NCBI GenBank assembly: GCA_000309945.1
Contig: CM001633.1
Span: forward strand, 1,386,723 to 1,450,722
Origin: Leptolyngbyaceae cyanobacterium JSC-12
Lineage (GTDB): Bacteria > Cyanobacteriota > Cyanobacteriia > Leptolyngbyales > Leptolyngbyaceae
Direction: 5' to 3'
DNA: 64,000 nucleotides
The notes beneath the pieces are model-generated. The model had not been told where the DNA came from, did no database searches, and saw nothing but the letters and a program-made list of their open reading frames with translations. Positions 28,895-39,270 of this stretch are shown here, in pieces (the first letter of the stretch is position 1; every line of letters begins with the position of its first letter). A program made the position numbers and the translations under genes.

Positions 28895-30140
28895 TCCTGG
28901 ACGAACCTATCACGACCCTTTGCATGGGGCAATTGCGCTGGACTGGAACGACCCCACCGAAGCACTATTGATTCGGCTGATCGATACACCTGCGTTCCAA
29001 CGATTACGGCGCATTCGTCAATTGGGACCCGCCAGCATGACCTTTCATGGTGCTGAGTCTTCTCGCTTTACCCATTCCATTGGGGTGATGGCGATCGCGC
29101 GGCGAGCCTTTGACCGGATTTGCAAACACTACCCTCAACTAAAGCCCCATCGCCCGGTTGTGCTCTGTGCTGCAATGCTACACGACATTGGGCATGGACC
29201 ATTTAGCCATACTGCCGAGGAAATCTTTGGTTGCCATCACGAACTCTGGACAGAGCGGATTTTGCGGGAATCAGCACCGATTCGGCAAGCCTTGGAAGCC
29301 TACAGCCCGAATTTGTTAGAACAGGTTATTGAGGTTTATCAGCATACTTATCCAGTGCCGTTAGTGTGGCAATTGGTGTCGAGCCAACTGGACTGCGATC
29401 GCCTCGATTACCTGATGCGCGACAGCTACTTCACAGGAGCATCTTACGGCAAAATTGACCTGGATCGCATCCTCATGGCACTGGGGTATGATCCAGTTTC
29501 CCAACAGTTAGTCGTTGCCCGCAAAGGCATGGCAGCCGTTGAACACTATCTAATTGTGCGCTACTTTATGTATGCTCAGGTGTATAACCATCCTAAAAAC
29601 ATTGCAGCGACCTGGATTTTGGAGCAAGCCTTTAATCGGGCACGGAAGTTATTGAAAAATCAGCAGTTAGCCGCTGATGAAACGGTGCAGGCATGGCTGT
29701 TAGGAGACTGCGATCGCCTCTCACTGGTAGACTACCTGAGTGCGGATGATGGTGTTTTTACATACCATCTGCAACGCTGGCAGCACCATTCCGATCCAGT
29801 TTTGTCCGACCTGTGCAGACGCTTTGTTAATCGAGATTTGTTCAAGTGCCTGGATGTTACCCATTTAAACCATGAGCAGCGCCAGATCCTTCTTAGTAAA
29901 ACCCATCACTGGCTCAGTGAAGTAGCCTCCAACGCCTCATACTATAGCGGCATTCGCATTTCCTTCAGCCGTGGCTATACGCTTTACCAAAAAGGCATCA
30001 AAATTCAGACATCATCAGGGTTAGAACAAATCAGCGAACTATCTCCCCTCGTCCAAACTCTCACCCAACCTTATGAGCGTGCTTGGTTGATTTACCCCCG
30101 CGAAATCGAGTCACTCCTGCTATCTGTTCAGTTCAAATAA
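28878..30140 (+). CDS. HD-domain phosphohydrolase
   Basis: A 420-residue HD-superfamily protein of the YwfO/SAMHD1-like group. Key motifs are FQRLRRIRQLG, RFTHSIGVMAIA, the metal-binding MLHDIGHGPFSH (near residue 101) and SSQLDCDRLDYLMRDSYFTG. The family hydrolyses nucleotides (often dNTPs) or remains uncharacterised. The start is uncertain: a TTG at 28878 or a GTG at 28884, both overlapping the end of ctpA and implying translational coupling. Its 3' end overlaps the convergent GH116 gene by 13 bp. Confidence 0.85.
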   Translation: MLVLPNPGRTYHDPLHGAIALDWNDPTEALLIRLIDTPAFQRLRRIRQLGPASMTFHGAESSRFTHSIGVMAIARRAFDRICKHYPQLKPHRPVVLCAAMLHDIGHGPFSHTAEEIFGCHHELWTERILRESAPIRQALEAYSPNLLEQVIEVYQHTYPVPLVWQLVSSQLDCDRLDYLMRDSYFTGASYGKIDLDRILMALGYDPVSQQLVVARKGMAAVEHYLIVRYFMYAQVYNHPKNIAATWILEQAFNRARKLLKNQQLAADETVQAWLLGDCDRLSLVDYLSADDGVFTYHLQRWQHHSDPVLSDLCRRFVNRDLFKCLDVTHLNHEQRQILLSKTHHWLSEVASNASYYSGIRISFSRGYTLYQKGIKIQTSSGLEQISELSPLVQTLTQPYERAWLIYPREIESLLLSVQFK

Positions 30141-32851
30141 CCACTCCATACTCCATAAATTGCCCAAATTGCCAGTGCCCGTAAATAGTGACAAGCGCGA
30201 AACGTGCCCGATGGCGTAATGGCTTCGGGTGTGCGGAACTGTAAGCCATTGGTGTAAATCTGTTGCACCACCGCCTGGGTCAACTCCATCGCTTCATCTC
30301 GCATTCCCATTTGCACTAAAAACGCCGCCAACCCAAAATTGATCCCTGTCCATACTTCTAAGGGATGGGTGGAATTGGGATTTTCTGGGGAACCGTCAGG
30401 TTTTACGCCGTTTGCCGCACCGATGGGCAGGAGGAATGCGGGTGAGGAAGAGGAGTTAGAGGACAGGGGTTGGGGAATAGGAGAGGGGGCAGAAGCGTGA
30501 TCGGGTAATAATATTGTGTCTTCCTCTACTTTCCGACTTTCCACCACCTTGACTCCCTCACTTCCTGCATTCTCCTCAACTCTTTCCTCTTTTCTCCTGT
30601 CTCCTGCCTCCCGTTCAGCAATTCTGGCTTCCTGAACAGTAGTGAACTGTTGCAGTTTGAGGGCACCAGATTTCAGGTAATTGTTGAATTTGATAAAACA
30701 AGTGTCGTAGATAGTTTTGAGGGCAGTTTGAGCACAATTGAGATCAACCACATCAGGTAGTTTCAACAAACGAGCATAGAACTGTCCACAAAGCTGGTCT
30801 GCCATTACCACCTCGGAGCAACTGTTACTGTCAAGTCGATAGTATTGCCCGTTCCATAATGTATCGTGATAAATTGAGCGCGCCTGTTCCAGCCATACTT
30901 GAAAGTTGCCAATGTCATTAGAAAGAGTGGCGAGTTGGCGCATATTGGTCGTGTATTCTGCCAGGATGCGCCCGATCGCCAGAGCTGCTTCGAGTGCCGC
31001 GATCCATAAACCACCACAGTAGGCGCTAATCCCATCAAGTTTCCAATCATCAAAAGTTTGGTCAGGGGCACCGCTATTTTCGGGGATGCCGTCGAAATCA
31101 TAGTCGAAGGTTTTCAGGTAATGCAGAGTTTGGGCGATCGCACTCCAACACTCTTGCAAAAAGGCGATATCCTTTGAGCCAGTGTAGAGAAAATCTCGGT
31201 AGACTTGCAGCACAAAATCACAGGGTAGGTCTTTCCAGAGGTTGCAGTCTTGATAGCTGGTGTAGTTAGTCTTCTGCCAAACGTGTTCATTGGGAGCACC
31301 AAGATCGTGAGGGGTTGCTCCGGCGACTTTTCTTACTGCTTGAGGACTTTCTGCCCCAATAGTGTAGTAATAGCCAATGATGCGGGTGCGATCGTCGCTG
31401 GCAGGGATGGCTCGTGCAAAAGCTCGAATAACGGCTTTTTCTAGCTCTGGAAACAACATGAGTAGGGCAAAAGACCCATACAGCCTCACATCTAAGCTTT
31501 CGTACCAGCGATAGTCAATGCACTCCAGTACGGCAAACTGTCCTACGGGATCGCGCTCAGTTGCCGCAGTCCATAATGTTCCGCCATCGGTCAAGTTATA
31601 AAGTTCATTAAACAATGCCATCTTGAACCAGTCTGGCAAATCGTTTCGTTCCAGGATGGGCTGTTGCCAGGTGTGAATCTGTTCTTGCCAGGTTTTGTAG
31701 TGGTTAAGTGCAGTTTGGGCGATCGTCCAGGCATTTTGCCCACTCCGATCAAAGAAATCCGTATAGCGCTTGAAATACGTTACACCTTCCGCAAACTCAA
31801 TCACAGGGAAATCCCAACTGAGGCAAAAGGGAATTTGCCAGGTTTCTCCAGGTTGTAACATGAACCGCACTGCGATCGCCCCTCCGATCTGCTCATCCTT
31901 GGCAGCAGGAGTGTTATTGCTCACATTGGTTAGAGAACCATTCTGAGAAAAGGATTGCCAAATATCGGCGCCATCCCCAACTGGATTCCAGTGGGTGTGG
32001 TAAAAGACTTCCGCCTGAGTTGGTAACTTCACCGCGATTGCCCATTGCCCATCGCCTTCTTCCAATTCCTGGTTCCTTGCTCCTGCCATTACAATGGCAA
32101 CGTGTTGCCCCTCCTTAACAATCTGATTCCAATTTCCGGCGCTTTCATATAGTCGTGGCTGATAGTCATAAACAGGGCTGCCATCATCCCGCATCTGTAC
32201 GTCTGGTGATTTAGAAGCGTTGGTGAACCAGCCTGCCATATTTTGCCACGTAAGCATCAGGCTAAGAGTGAGGGGTTGGTTAGTGGGATTGTGAACTGTC
32301 CACTCAAAGATCGCAACTGGATAGCTGGTTTCCTGATAATTGTGTGGCAGGATGGGCGAAAACTGTTCGCAGGTGAGGTCTGCCAAAAACACATTTTGGT
32401 AGGTAAACCAACTGCGTGGATAAAGGGCATGATACGTGCCGGTATGAGGTGACAGTAGCGATCGCGCCTGGTCAAGCGAGGTCTCTCCTAACTCATCCGC
32501 GTCCTCAACAGTGGGATACCAAGACCAAGCGGCTAAACTCCCATCCGTAGGAGCTTCGGTACACAGAGCATAGGCTTGCGCGTCTTGCTCCACTTGTTCA
32601 AAAATGCTGAACTGGCAAGCGGGCATGGGCTGAAATACGTGTTCGCCCCCATCGATGTGCCAGAGGTTAAAGTCTCCCTGGTGTGATCGCCCAATGCAGC
32701 CCGCGCCAAACCCACCCAACGGCATGCCATGAAACGGACCGTCGTCTAAGTTACTGGGATAGCGCACAGTGTAGGGATTTTTCCAGCCCAGACCAATAGT
32801 GCGATTCCAGGTACACGGAGGGATAACAGGGATAAATGGTTGTTTTTGCAT
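30128..32851 (-). CDS. GH116 family glycoside hydrolase (GBA2-like)
   Basis: A 907-residue enzyme of family GH116, which includes bacterial beta-glucosidases and human GBA2. The N-terminal beta-sandwich domain starts with GMPLGGFGAGCIGRSHQGDF. The C-terminal (alpha/alpha)6 domain has YRWYESLDVRLYGSFAL, with the candidate nucleophile Glu near 449. PDQTFDDWKLDGISAYCGG holds the candidate acid/base Asp near 598; these positions agree with those known in TxGH116. Residues 737-810 are a charged, low-complexity insert encoded by purine-rich STRR-like DNA. No signal peptide is seen. The substrate is probably a beta-glucoside or glucosylated lipid. Confidence 0.88.
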   Translation of the reverse strand: MQKQPFIPVIPPCTWNRTIGLGWKNPYTVRYPSNLDDGPFHGMPLGGFGAGCIGRSHQGDFNLWHIDGGEHVFQPMPACQFSIFEQVEQDAQAYALCTEAPTDGSLAAWSWYPTVEDADELGETSLDQARSLLSPHTGTYHALYPRSWFTYQNVFLADLTCEQFSPILPHNYQETSYPVAIFEWTVHNPTNQPLTLSLMLTWQNMAGWFTNASKSPDVQMRDDGSPVYDYQPRLYESAGNWNQIVKEGQHVAIVMAGARNQELEEGDGQWAIAVKLPTQAEVFYHTHWNPVGDGADIWQSFSQNGSLTNVSNNTPAAKDEQIGGAIAVRFMLQPGETWQIPFCLSWDFPVIEFAEGVTYFKRYTDFFDRSGQNAWTIAQTALNHYKTWQEQIHTWQQPILERNDLPDWFKMALFNELYNLTDGGTLWTAATERDPVGQFAVLECIDYRWYESLDVRLYGSFALLMLFPELEKAVIRAFARAIPASDDRTRIIGYYYTIGAESPQAVRKVAGATPHDLGAPNEHVWQKTNYTSYQDCNLWKDLPCDFVLQVYRDFLYTGSKDIAFLQECWSAIAQTLHYLKTFDYDFDGIPENSGAPDQTFDDWKLDGISAYCGGLWIAALEAALAIGRILAEYTTNMRQLATLSNDIGNFQVWLEQARSIYHDTLWNGQYYRLDSNSCSEVVMADQLCGQFYARLLKLPDVVDLNCAQTALKTIYDTCFIKFNNYLKSGALKLQQFTTVQEARIAEREAGDRRKEERVEENAGSEGVKVVESRKVEEDTILLPDHASAPSPIPQPLSSNSSSSPAFLLPIGAANGVKPDGSPENPNSTHPLEVWTGINFGLAAFLVQMGMRDEAMELTQAVVQQIYTNGLQFRTPEAITPSGTFRACHYLRALAIWAIYGVWSGYLN
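30425..30615. repeat. STRR-like purine/pyrimidine tract inside the GH116 gene
   Basis: The plus strand is G/A-rich in the first part (repeated GGAGGA, GAGGAA, GGGGAA) and C/T-rich in the second (repeated CTCCT, TCCTCT). It encodes the low-complexity insert EREAGDRRKEERVEEN and the Ser/Pro-rich stretch that follows, between conserved parts of the glycosidase. Confidence 0.65.
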
Positions 32852-32897
32852 TTCCTGATTTTAAGGGCGATCGCCCCCATTCCATCCGTTCAGTTGC

Positions 32898-34034
32898 TTA
32901 CGAAGCACTCAAAACTTCTCCCCAATTCAAACCCGCCAACTGCAAAACGGCATTGGGCCTGGCTAAACCAAATCCCTGCCCGTAATCTACTCCTTCATCT
33001 CGGCAAAATTGAATATCTGACACATCTTCCAAGCCTTCTGCCAGAATGGGTATTCCCAGCTCATGAGCAGAGCGCACCAGATTTTTCACTAAAATTTGCT
33101 TCAATGGCTGACGGCTGCATCCTGCTGTGAGTAGGCGATCAATCTTGATGACATCTGGGCGAAATTCCATAAAGTAGTGATCGATAGAAACATTACCGTA
33201 TAAATCATCCACTGCGATCCCAAAACCCAATTGGCGAATGTTATCAATCAGTTTAGGCAGGGCATGATGATGGAGTAACGCTTCGACTTCAGTTAACTCA
33301 AACATAATTTGCTGGGGGTGCAATCCCAAATCTTTGACCTGCTGAAGTGTCTGTTCCAGGAATAATGGATTGCTAACGATCGCGTTAGGCAGCAGATTGA
33401 CATAAAACGTTTTGGGATTCCCCGTTTTGGCGATCGCCTGCAAGCAAGTCGCCAACGCTAGTTCATCAAACTCATTCGTCAAGCTTAAAGATACTGCCCC
33501 ATCAATCAGTTGTTGCCCGGTAAAGTAAGCATCATCCTCATCGCTACAAGCCCGCGCCAGACATTCATAAGCCATCACAGTCCCATTGCACAAATCAAAA
33601 ATCGGCTGGTAGTCAAAAAAGAGTCTTTGCTGCGCTAAAACTCGTAAAAACCAGGCATGTTTCACTGAAGCAGTAATCGTACTCAGGGGTTGAGCATCTA
33701 GAAAATCAATCAATAGAGTTTGAGAACTTAATGATGAGCGAGTAATGCAATACCGCGACTGCGTTTGACTAAATTCTGAAAGTGCTTGACTAATCTGCGT
33801 AAATATGTTAGAGAGTTGATGCTGACAGATCGCTTGATATAAAAGCTGCGGAACTTGAGGAACAGAGTAGAAGCCCAAGTTGTTCAGGATGTGACGTGTC
33901 TCCGGGGTGTCCGGCTGAATAATCAGTTTGAGTGGTTCAGTCAATGAAGTTGCTGTACGCACGATGTTATCTTCCGTCTTCTCCAAGTTTTGCTTGGTAA
34001 GATTCACCCTAACTTTATAAATGAAGTTAGACAA
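32898..34034 (-). CDS. EAL-domain protein (c-di-GMP phosphodiesterase-like)
   Basis: A 378-residue protein. About residues 1-130 form an unrecognised N-terminal region; the remainder is an EAL domain. Motifs are FFDYQPIFDL, AYECLARA (in place of EALLR), FYVNLLPNAI, FELTEVEAL, VDDLYGNVS, IKIDRLL, LAEGLEDV and GVDYGQGFGLARP. Most metal ligands remain, but the usual DDFGTG loop is altered to DDLYGN, so activity is uncertain. It could be a c-di-GMP hydrolase or a binding-only receptor. No GGDEF domain is present. Confidence 0.85.
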   Translation of the reverse strand: MSNFIYKVRVNLTKQNLEKTEDNIVRTATSLTEPLKLIIQPDTPETRHILNNLGFYSVPQVPQLLYQAICQHQLSNIFTQISQALSEFSQTQSRYCITRSSLSSQTLLIDFLDAQPLSTITASVKHAWFLRVLAQQRLFFDYQPIFDLCNGTVMAYECLARACSDEDDAYFTGQQLIDGAVSLSLTNEFDELALATCLQAIAKTGNPKTFYVNLLPNAIVSNPLFLEQTLQQVKDLGLHPQQIMFELTEVEALLHHHALPKLIDNIRQLGFGIAVDDLYGNVSIDHYFMEFRPDVIKIDRLLTAGCSRQPLKQILVKNLVRSAHELGIPILAEGLEDVSDIQFCRDEGVDYGQGFGLARPNAVLQLAGLNWGEVLSAS

Positions 34035-34503
34035 ACCGCATTCCCTTTACATTCTTGCAAGTTATCACGGTTTATCATCGTTAGTGCCTTAATATTCCTG
34101 AAAGCTTGTCTATTGTTTCTATGGCAATGTACGTAGACTAGCTGTATCCAGCAATTTTGCCAATCCTTTAAGAGACAGATTCGCAATTGTCTGAGCATGA
34201 AGTGTTGGTATAAATCTGTGCATTCTGGTAATAGTTTTGACACCCGTGAGGGGAACACTAGAGTACAAGCAAACCATCAGTTAGATTGAACGCTGTCTGA
34301 GCGGCTTAAGGGGTTGCATAAAACGTTGTCATCATCCTGATTGTGATATTAAGACAGTCCACAACTGCACAGGAAACATCCGTTTCCAGAATGGTCTCAA
34401 AATTCACCTTGATACAGTTCGTATTCTCTGCTGCCCGGAAATAGTTAACTTTCACCCGTAGTTGTAGACATGTCGGCTCCCCCTTGCGATTGGTAGGTAT
34501 CTG
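34035..34503. other. 469-bp intergenic region
   Basis: This region lies between the divergent EAL gene and the 198-residue secreted protein gene. I see no gene; it presumably holds both promoters. AT-rich with no clear repeat. Confidence 0.4.
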
Positions 34504-35100
34504 ATGAGACTGAAAGCTGTTTGGCTAACCACAGTGAGTTTATCAACGCTGACCCTATTGGCAGTTATCTCGTTAGGTGAATCAGCGATGCAACTCTGGA
34601 CTCCGGAAGTAGCTCAAGCTGCGAAGGTGACGGCTAACCTGTTCAAGCGCAAATCGTTGCATCCTGTTCTCCTGAGCCGCCGTGACTATTCCCAATCGCC
34701 CCTGAAACAGCCATTAGCACTCAATCCTGTTTACTCAGAGGATTTACTGAGTTACACGCTTACTCAACGGTTATCTTTAGACTATCCAATCCGCGATCGC
34801 CGTTCTCAATCATCCCTAACTGGTCATAAAAGTCAGGCAGCTATCAATGAGAATCAAGTTTCTGCTGGTGAGATTTTTGGGTCTGGCTATGACATGGAAT
34901 TACGAGTTCGCCAGGGAGCATTAGAGGAAACGTTAAAGCGGCAGAAATACGAAATCAAAAAACTAGAGCTTGACCTGGCGAAAGAACAATATCGTGATGG
35001 CAAAATTTCTCAAGCTGAGTTCAACCAAAAAGCTAAACTCTATCAAATGGCGTTAGAAGAATACAAAGCGTTCGCTCATTCCTCTAAAATGGCTGATTAG
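34504..35100 (+). CDS. Hypothetical exported protein with coiled coil
   Basis: A 198-residue protein I do not recognise. An N-terminal hydrophobic segment (LTTVSLSTLTLLAVISLG) suggests a signal peptide or anchor. The C-terminal 60 residues, ALEETLKRQKYEIKKLELDL through YQMALEEYKAFAHS, are strongly helical and charged and probably form a coiled coil. It lies 17 bp before the ROK kinase gene and may share a transcript with it. Confidence 0.65.
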   Translation: MRLKAVWLTTVSLSTLTLLAVISLGESAMQLWTPEVAQAAKVTANLFKRKSLHPVLLSRRDYSQSPLKQPLALNPVYSEDLLSYTLTQRLSLDYPIRDRRSQSSLTGHKSQAAINENQVSAGEIFGSGYDMELRVRQGALEETLKRQKYEIKKLELDLAKEQYRDGKISQAEFNQKAKLYQMALEEYKAFAHSSKMAD

Positions 35101-35117
35101 CCATTAGCCATTTTGCC

Positions 35118-36059
35118 GTGATGGGGGTGTTTCCCATTTTGCCAGCCAACCATTCATCGCATCCAGCTCAAGTAATAGGAATTGATTTGGGTGGCACTGC
35201 GCTCAAGTTCGGGTGCTTTGGTCCAGAGGGCACCTGTCTGAAGTCGTTGAGTATTCCCACTCCCCAACCAGCGACTCCAGAAACGGTGGTCGCAACAATG
35301 TCAGATGCGATCGCGCAACTCGATTCAGAGCAACACGCGATCGCGATCGGGGTAGGAACTCCAGGTCCAGCTGACGCGGCTGGACGGATTGCTCGAGTTG
35401 CAATCAACCTGAGCGGTTGGCATGATGTCCCCCTGGCTGACTGGTTAGAAGCTAAAACCGGACGTCCTACTATCATTGCGAATGATGCTAACTGTGCTGG
35501 GTTAGGAGAAGCGTGGCTGGGGGCTGGACGCTGGTATCGCAACTTGATTTTGCTGACCCTGGGAACGGGTGTGGGGGGAGCGGTGATTTTAGACGGCAAG
35601 TTATTTGTCGGGCATCATGGCACGGCCGCCGAATTAGGATTGATCACGCTGAATCCTAATGGACCACCTTGTAACAGTGGCAATCAGGGATCGCTGGAGC
35701 AATATGTTTCAGTTCAGGCAATTCGCCGACGAACCGGGCTGGAGCCAAAGGAACTGGGTGAGATGGCGTTAGCAGGTGATCCAAAAGCGCTGGCGTTCTG
35801 GCAGGACTATGGCAAAGATTTAGGAGCGGGGCTAGCCAGTTTAATCTACGTGCTCACGCCGGAAGCAGTTGTGATTGGGGGCGGGGTTAGTGCCAGCGCA
35901 GATTTCTTTTTGCCAGCGGTGCAAGCTGAAATTGAGCGGCGTGTGTTACCTAGTTCACGGGCAGGATTGCAGTTGTTAAAAGCGGAACTAGGCAATCAAG
36001 CAGGCATTGTTGGTGCTGCCAAACTAGCCTGGCAACTTGTTGACGATTGCGTAACCTAA
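35118..36059 (+). CDS. ROK-family glucokinase
   Basis: A 313-residue sugar kinase. It shows the ROK phosphate-binding motif IGIDLGGTALKFG near the N terminus, ANDANCAGLGEAWLGAG with the catalytic Asp, and LGTGVGGAVILDGKL. The usual zinc-binding CxCGxxGC motif is reduced to PPCNSGNQGSLEQYVS, as in other cyanobacterial ROK glucokinases. There is no helix-turn-helix, so it is an enzyme, not a repressor. It likely phosphorylates glucose with ATP. The start is a GTG at 35118 or the ATG three bases later. Confidence 0.88.
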   Translation: MMGVFPILPANHSSHPAQVIGIDLGGTALKFGCFGPEGTCLKSLSIPTPQPATPETVVATMSDAIAQLDSEQHAIAIGVGTPGPADAAGRIARVAINLSGWHDVPLADWLEAKTGRPTIIANDANCAGLGEAWLGAGRWYRNLILLTLGTGVGGAVILDGKLFVGHHGTAAELGLITLNPNGPPCNSGNQGSLEQYVSVQAIRRRTGLEPKELGEMALAGDPKALAFWQDYGKDLGAGLASLIYVLTPEAVVIGGGVSASADFFLPAVQAEIERRVLPSSRAGLQLLKAELGNQAGIVGAAKLAWQLVDDCVT

Positions 36060-36188
36060 GCTTTAATTCTCAGACAGCGCTGGTACGCGATCGCCTTCTA
36101 CTAAAATGACGTAAGTTCTAACGGGGTTAGAAGACAGCCAAAGGTTCTTCTGTCAATTTCTGTTCACTGAACTCACGTTACGATGACT

Positions 36189-36401
36189 CTAATTCAGGGA
36201 CATGCCTGTTTTGTTCTTAACGTAGTCTAAAACTGCCTGATAAGACGTTGGGTCACTTTGCTGATTAATCACAATGGTAGTATTGCCGTCCATTACAACA
36301 AATGAGATTCGACCGTTAGGGGTGTGACAAAACGCACCCACTTGATCCAGGTCAATAATATAGGTGTTGCGATCGTAGATCAGCTTGAGCCAATAGGTCA
36401 C
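36189..36401 (-). CDS. Conserved small hypothetical protein (70 aa)
   Basis: A 70-residue protein, MTYWLKLIYDRNTYIIDLDQ... ending NKTGMSLN. It has a compact alpha/beta pattern, no signal peptide and neighbour-like codon use. I recall similar short proteins in cyanobacteria but no function. It lies between the convergent ROK kinase and the pyrG gene. Confidence 0.65.
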   Translation of the reverse strand: MTYWLKLIYDRNTYIIDLDQVGAFCHTPNGRISFVVMDGNTTIVINQQSDPTSYQAVLDYVKNKTGMSLN

Positions 36402-36564
36402 GAAGTTTCCTCACATCCCGCGTCTCAACAGTACAAGTCTAAATAGATACTTCACACGCAAGACTTTGATTCGGGAAATTAAGCATTGTCTGCGTCTAAA
36501 CCTTCATTCTTTTGGGAAAAACCTCTTTCTTGGAAGAACTTCTAAACTTCGAGATGAGCATGGT

Positions 36565-38295
<1,731 letters not shown>

Positions 38296-38372
38296 TCATT
38301 TTGGCATAGTTGAACTTCTAATGACTGAACTATCTTTGGTGTAATTTCGGATGGCAGAAACTGTTCACTGCA

Positions 38373-38985
38373 CTACTCCCATACTGAATTGCAAAATAGC
38401 CTTTTACCTTCTGGAATATTAGATTCAAACACAAATTTTCATCCATCAAATCGCTTACCAAGCACATCGTCCACAGTCCATCCAAAAATTCGCTCCGCCT
38501 CAGCAGACAACTGCGAAACACAAAACTTAGAATTCCATTCAATGATTCCTAACAGAGAGTTTTCGATATGAAATGCCAATCATCGTGGAGCATCTTCTAA
38601 AGCTTGTTCGGCTTGTTTGCGATGAGTTATATCAATAATGCTGACTAAGACACAACTAGATGATTTGGTGGGGGCTAGAAATGTGATTGTACACAGGGTA
38701 TTAATATGGGTTCTTTGAAGAGTTTGTAAAACGGTAATACTTTGCGACTTCAATCGATCAATCGCAACCTTGATAGATGAAAAGTCTTCTTCCCATAAAG
38801 AAATACCTACTGCTTCAAAAATGTAGCGATCATGCTTTTCCTATCGCCTGAAATGTTGCCTGAGAGCAGTTTCTACTGCAGTACTATACCGGCTAACTTG
38901 CTTACATTCTCCGTTCCACATGACAAATGTGCCGTTTGTGATCCTTTCTCAGGCAAATAGTACACCTCCGAGTAAATCCATAACC
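38373..38985 (-). pseudogene. Decayed PAS-domain sensor (histidine kinase type) fragment
   Basis: Read in one minus-strand frame, the DNA encodes sensor fragments broken by several stops. In order they are: TFVMWNGECKQVSRYSTAVE; then stop; RYIFEAVGISLWEEDFSSIK; SITVLQTLQRTHINTLCTIT; VLVSIIDITHRKQAEQALED; then stop; and LAFHIENSLLGIIEWNSKF with EAERIFGWTVDDVLGKRF, then stop and KFVFESNIPEGKRL. These match the PAS repeats typical of large cyanobacterial sensor kinases. Compared with intact relatives, the stretch between IDRLKSQ and SITVLQTL also lacks most of one PAS domain (an internal deletion, from memory of the family). At least four in-frame stops make it non-functional. Confidence 0.8.
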
Positions 38986-39013
38986 CATGAAAATTTGACA
39001 AAGAGGGAATTTA

Positions 39014-39056
39014 GTAACGCCTGATACTATTTGGCTATGGGTTAGCCTGTTATTCA
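39014..39056 (+). promoter_or_regulatory. Candidate NtcA-activated promoter of the guanidine operon
   Basis: GTA-ACGCCTGA-TAC (39014-39027) fits the NtcA box GTAN8TAC exactly. It is followed after 23 bases by TATTCA (39051-39056), the spacing known for NtcA-activated promoters (22-24 bases to the -10 box). Transcription would start near 39063, just before the riboswitch. A six-base match alone occurs by chance, so the position is the main argument. Confidence 0.45.
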
Positions 39057-39082
39057 TTTACACATTGAACTGAATTACATTA

Positions 39083-39200
39083 AGCTTCTAGGGTTCCGGC
39101 AGACCATCGTTTGTGTCTGGTCCAAGAGAGGCTGGCTGTCAGAAGATTTTACTGCTGCAGTTACACGGCGGGAAAAAAGCCCGGGAGAGCTAAGAAAGCT
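39083..39200 (+). promoter_or_regulatory. Guanidine-I (ykkC) riboswitch
   Basis: All the conserved elements of the ykkC/guanidine-I aptamer are present in order: CTAGGGTTCCG (39088-39098), CTGGTCCAAGAGA (39117-39129), and ACACGGCGGG followed by AAAAAAGCCCGGGAGA (39163-39188). An AAGCTTCT / AGAAAGCTT pair at the ends can close the outer stem. Guanidine-I aptamers bind guanidinium and turn on the genes downstream. It lies 71 bp upstream of the guanidine hydrolase gene. This is a direct motif match. Confidence 0.95.
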
Positions 39201-39232
39201 TTGGAAGATTGCTTTCTTTACTTCCGGGCTTT
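39176..39232 (+). terminator. Expression-platform hairpin of the riboswitch
   Basis: AAAGCCCGG(GAG) at 39176-39187 can pair with (CTT)CCGGGCTTT at 39221-39232, and AAGAAAGC (39192-39199) with GCTTTCTT (39211-39218). This long hairpin uses the conserved 3' segment of the aptamer, so the two folds exclude each other, as expected of a switch. The stem is followed only by CGCATATC after three T, so it is a weak intrinsic terminator at best. On the opposite strand the same hairpin is followed by six T. Confidence 0.6.
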
Positions 39233-39270
39233 CGCATATCAGGAAATAGATTGTCTAGTAACTAAGCATC

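Noticed and set aside
39174-39237. Minus-strand terminator
   Set aside because: On the minus strand the hairpin is followed by six T, but no minus-strand gene ends here; the structure is explained by the plus-strand riboswitch.
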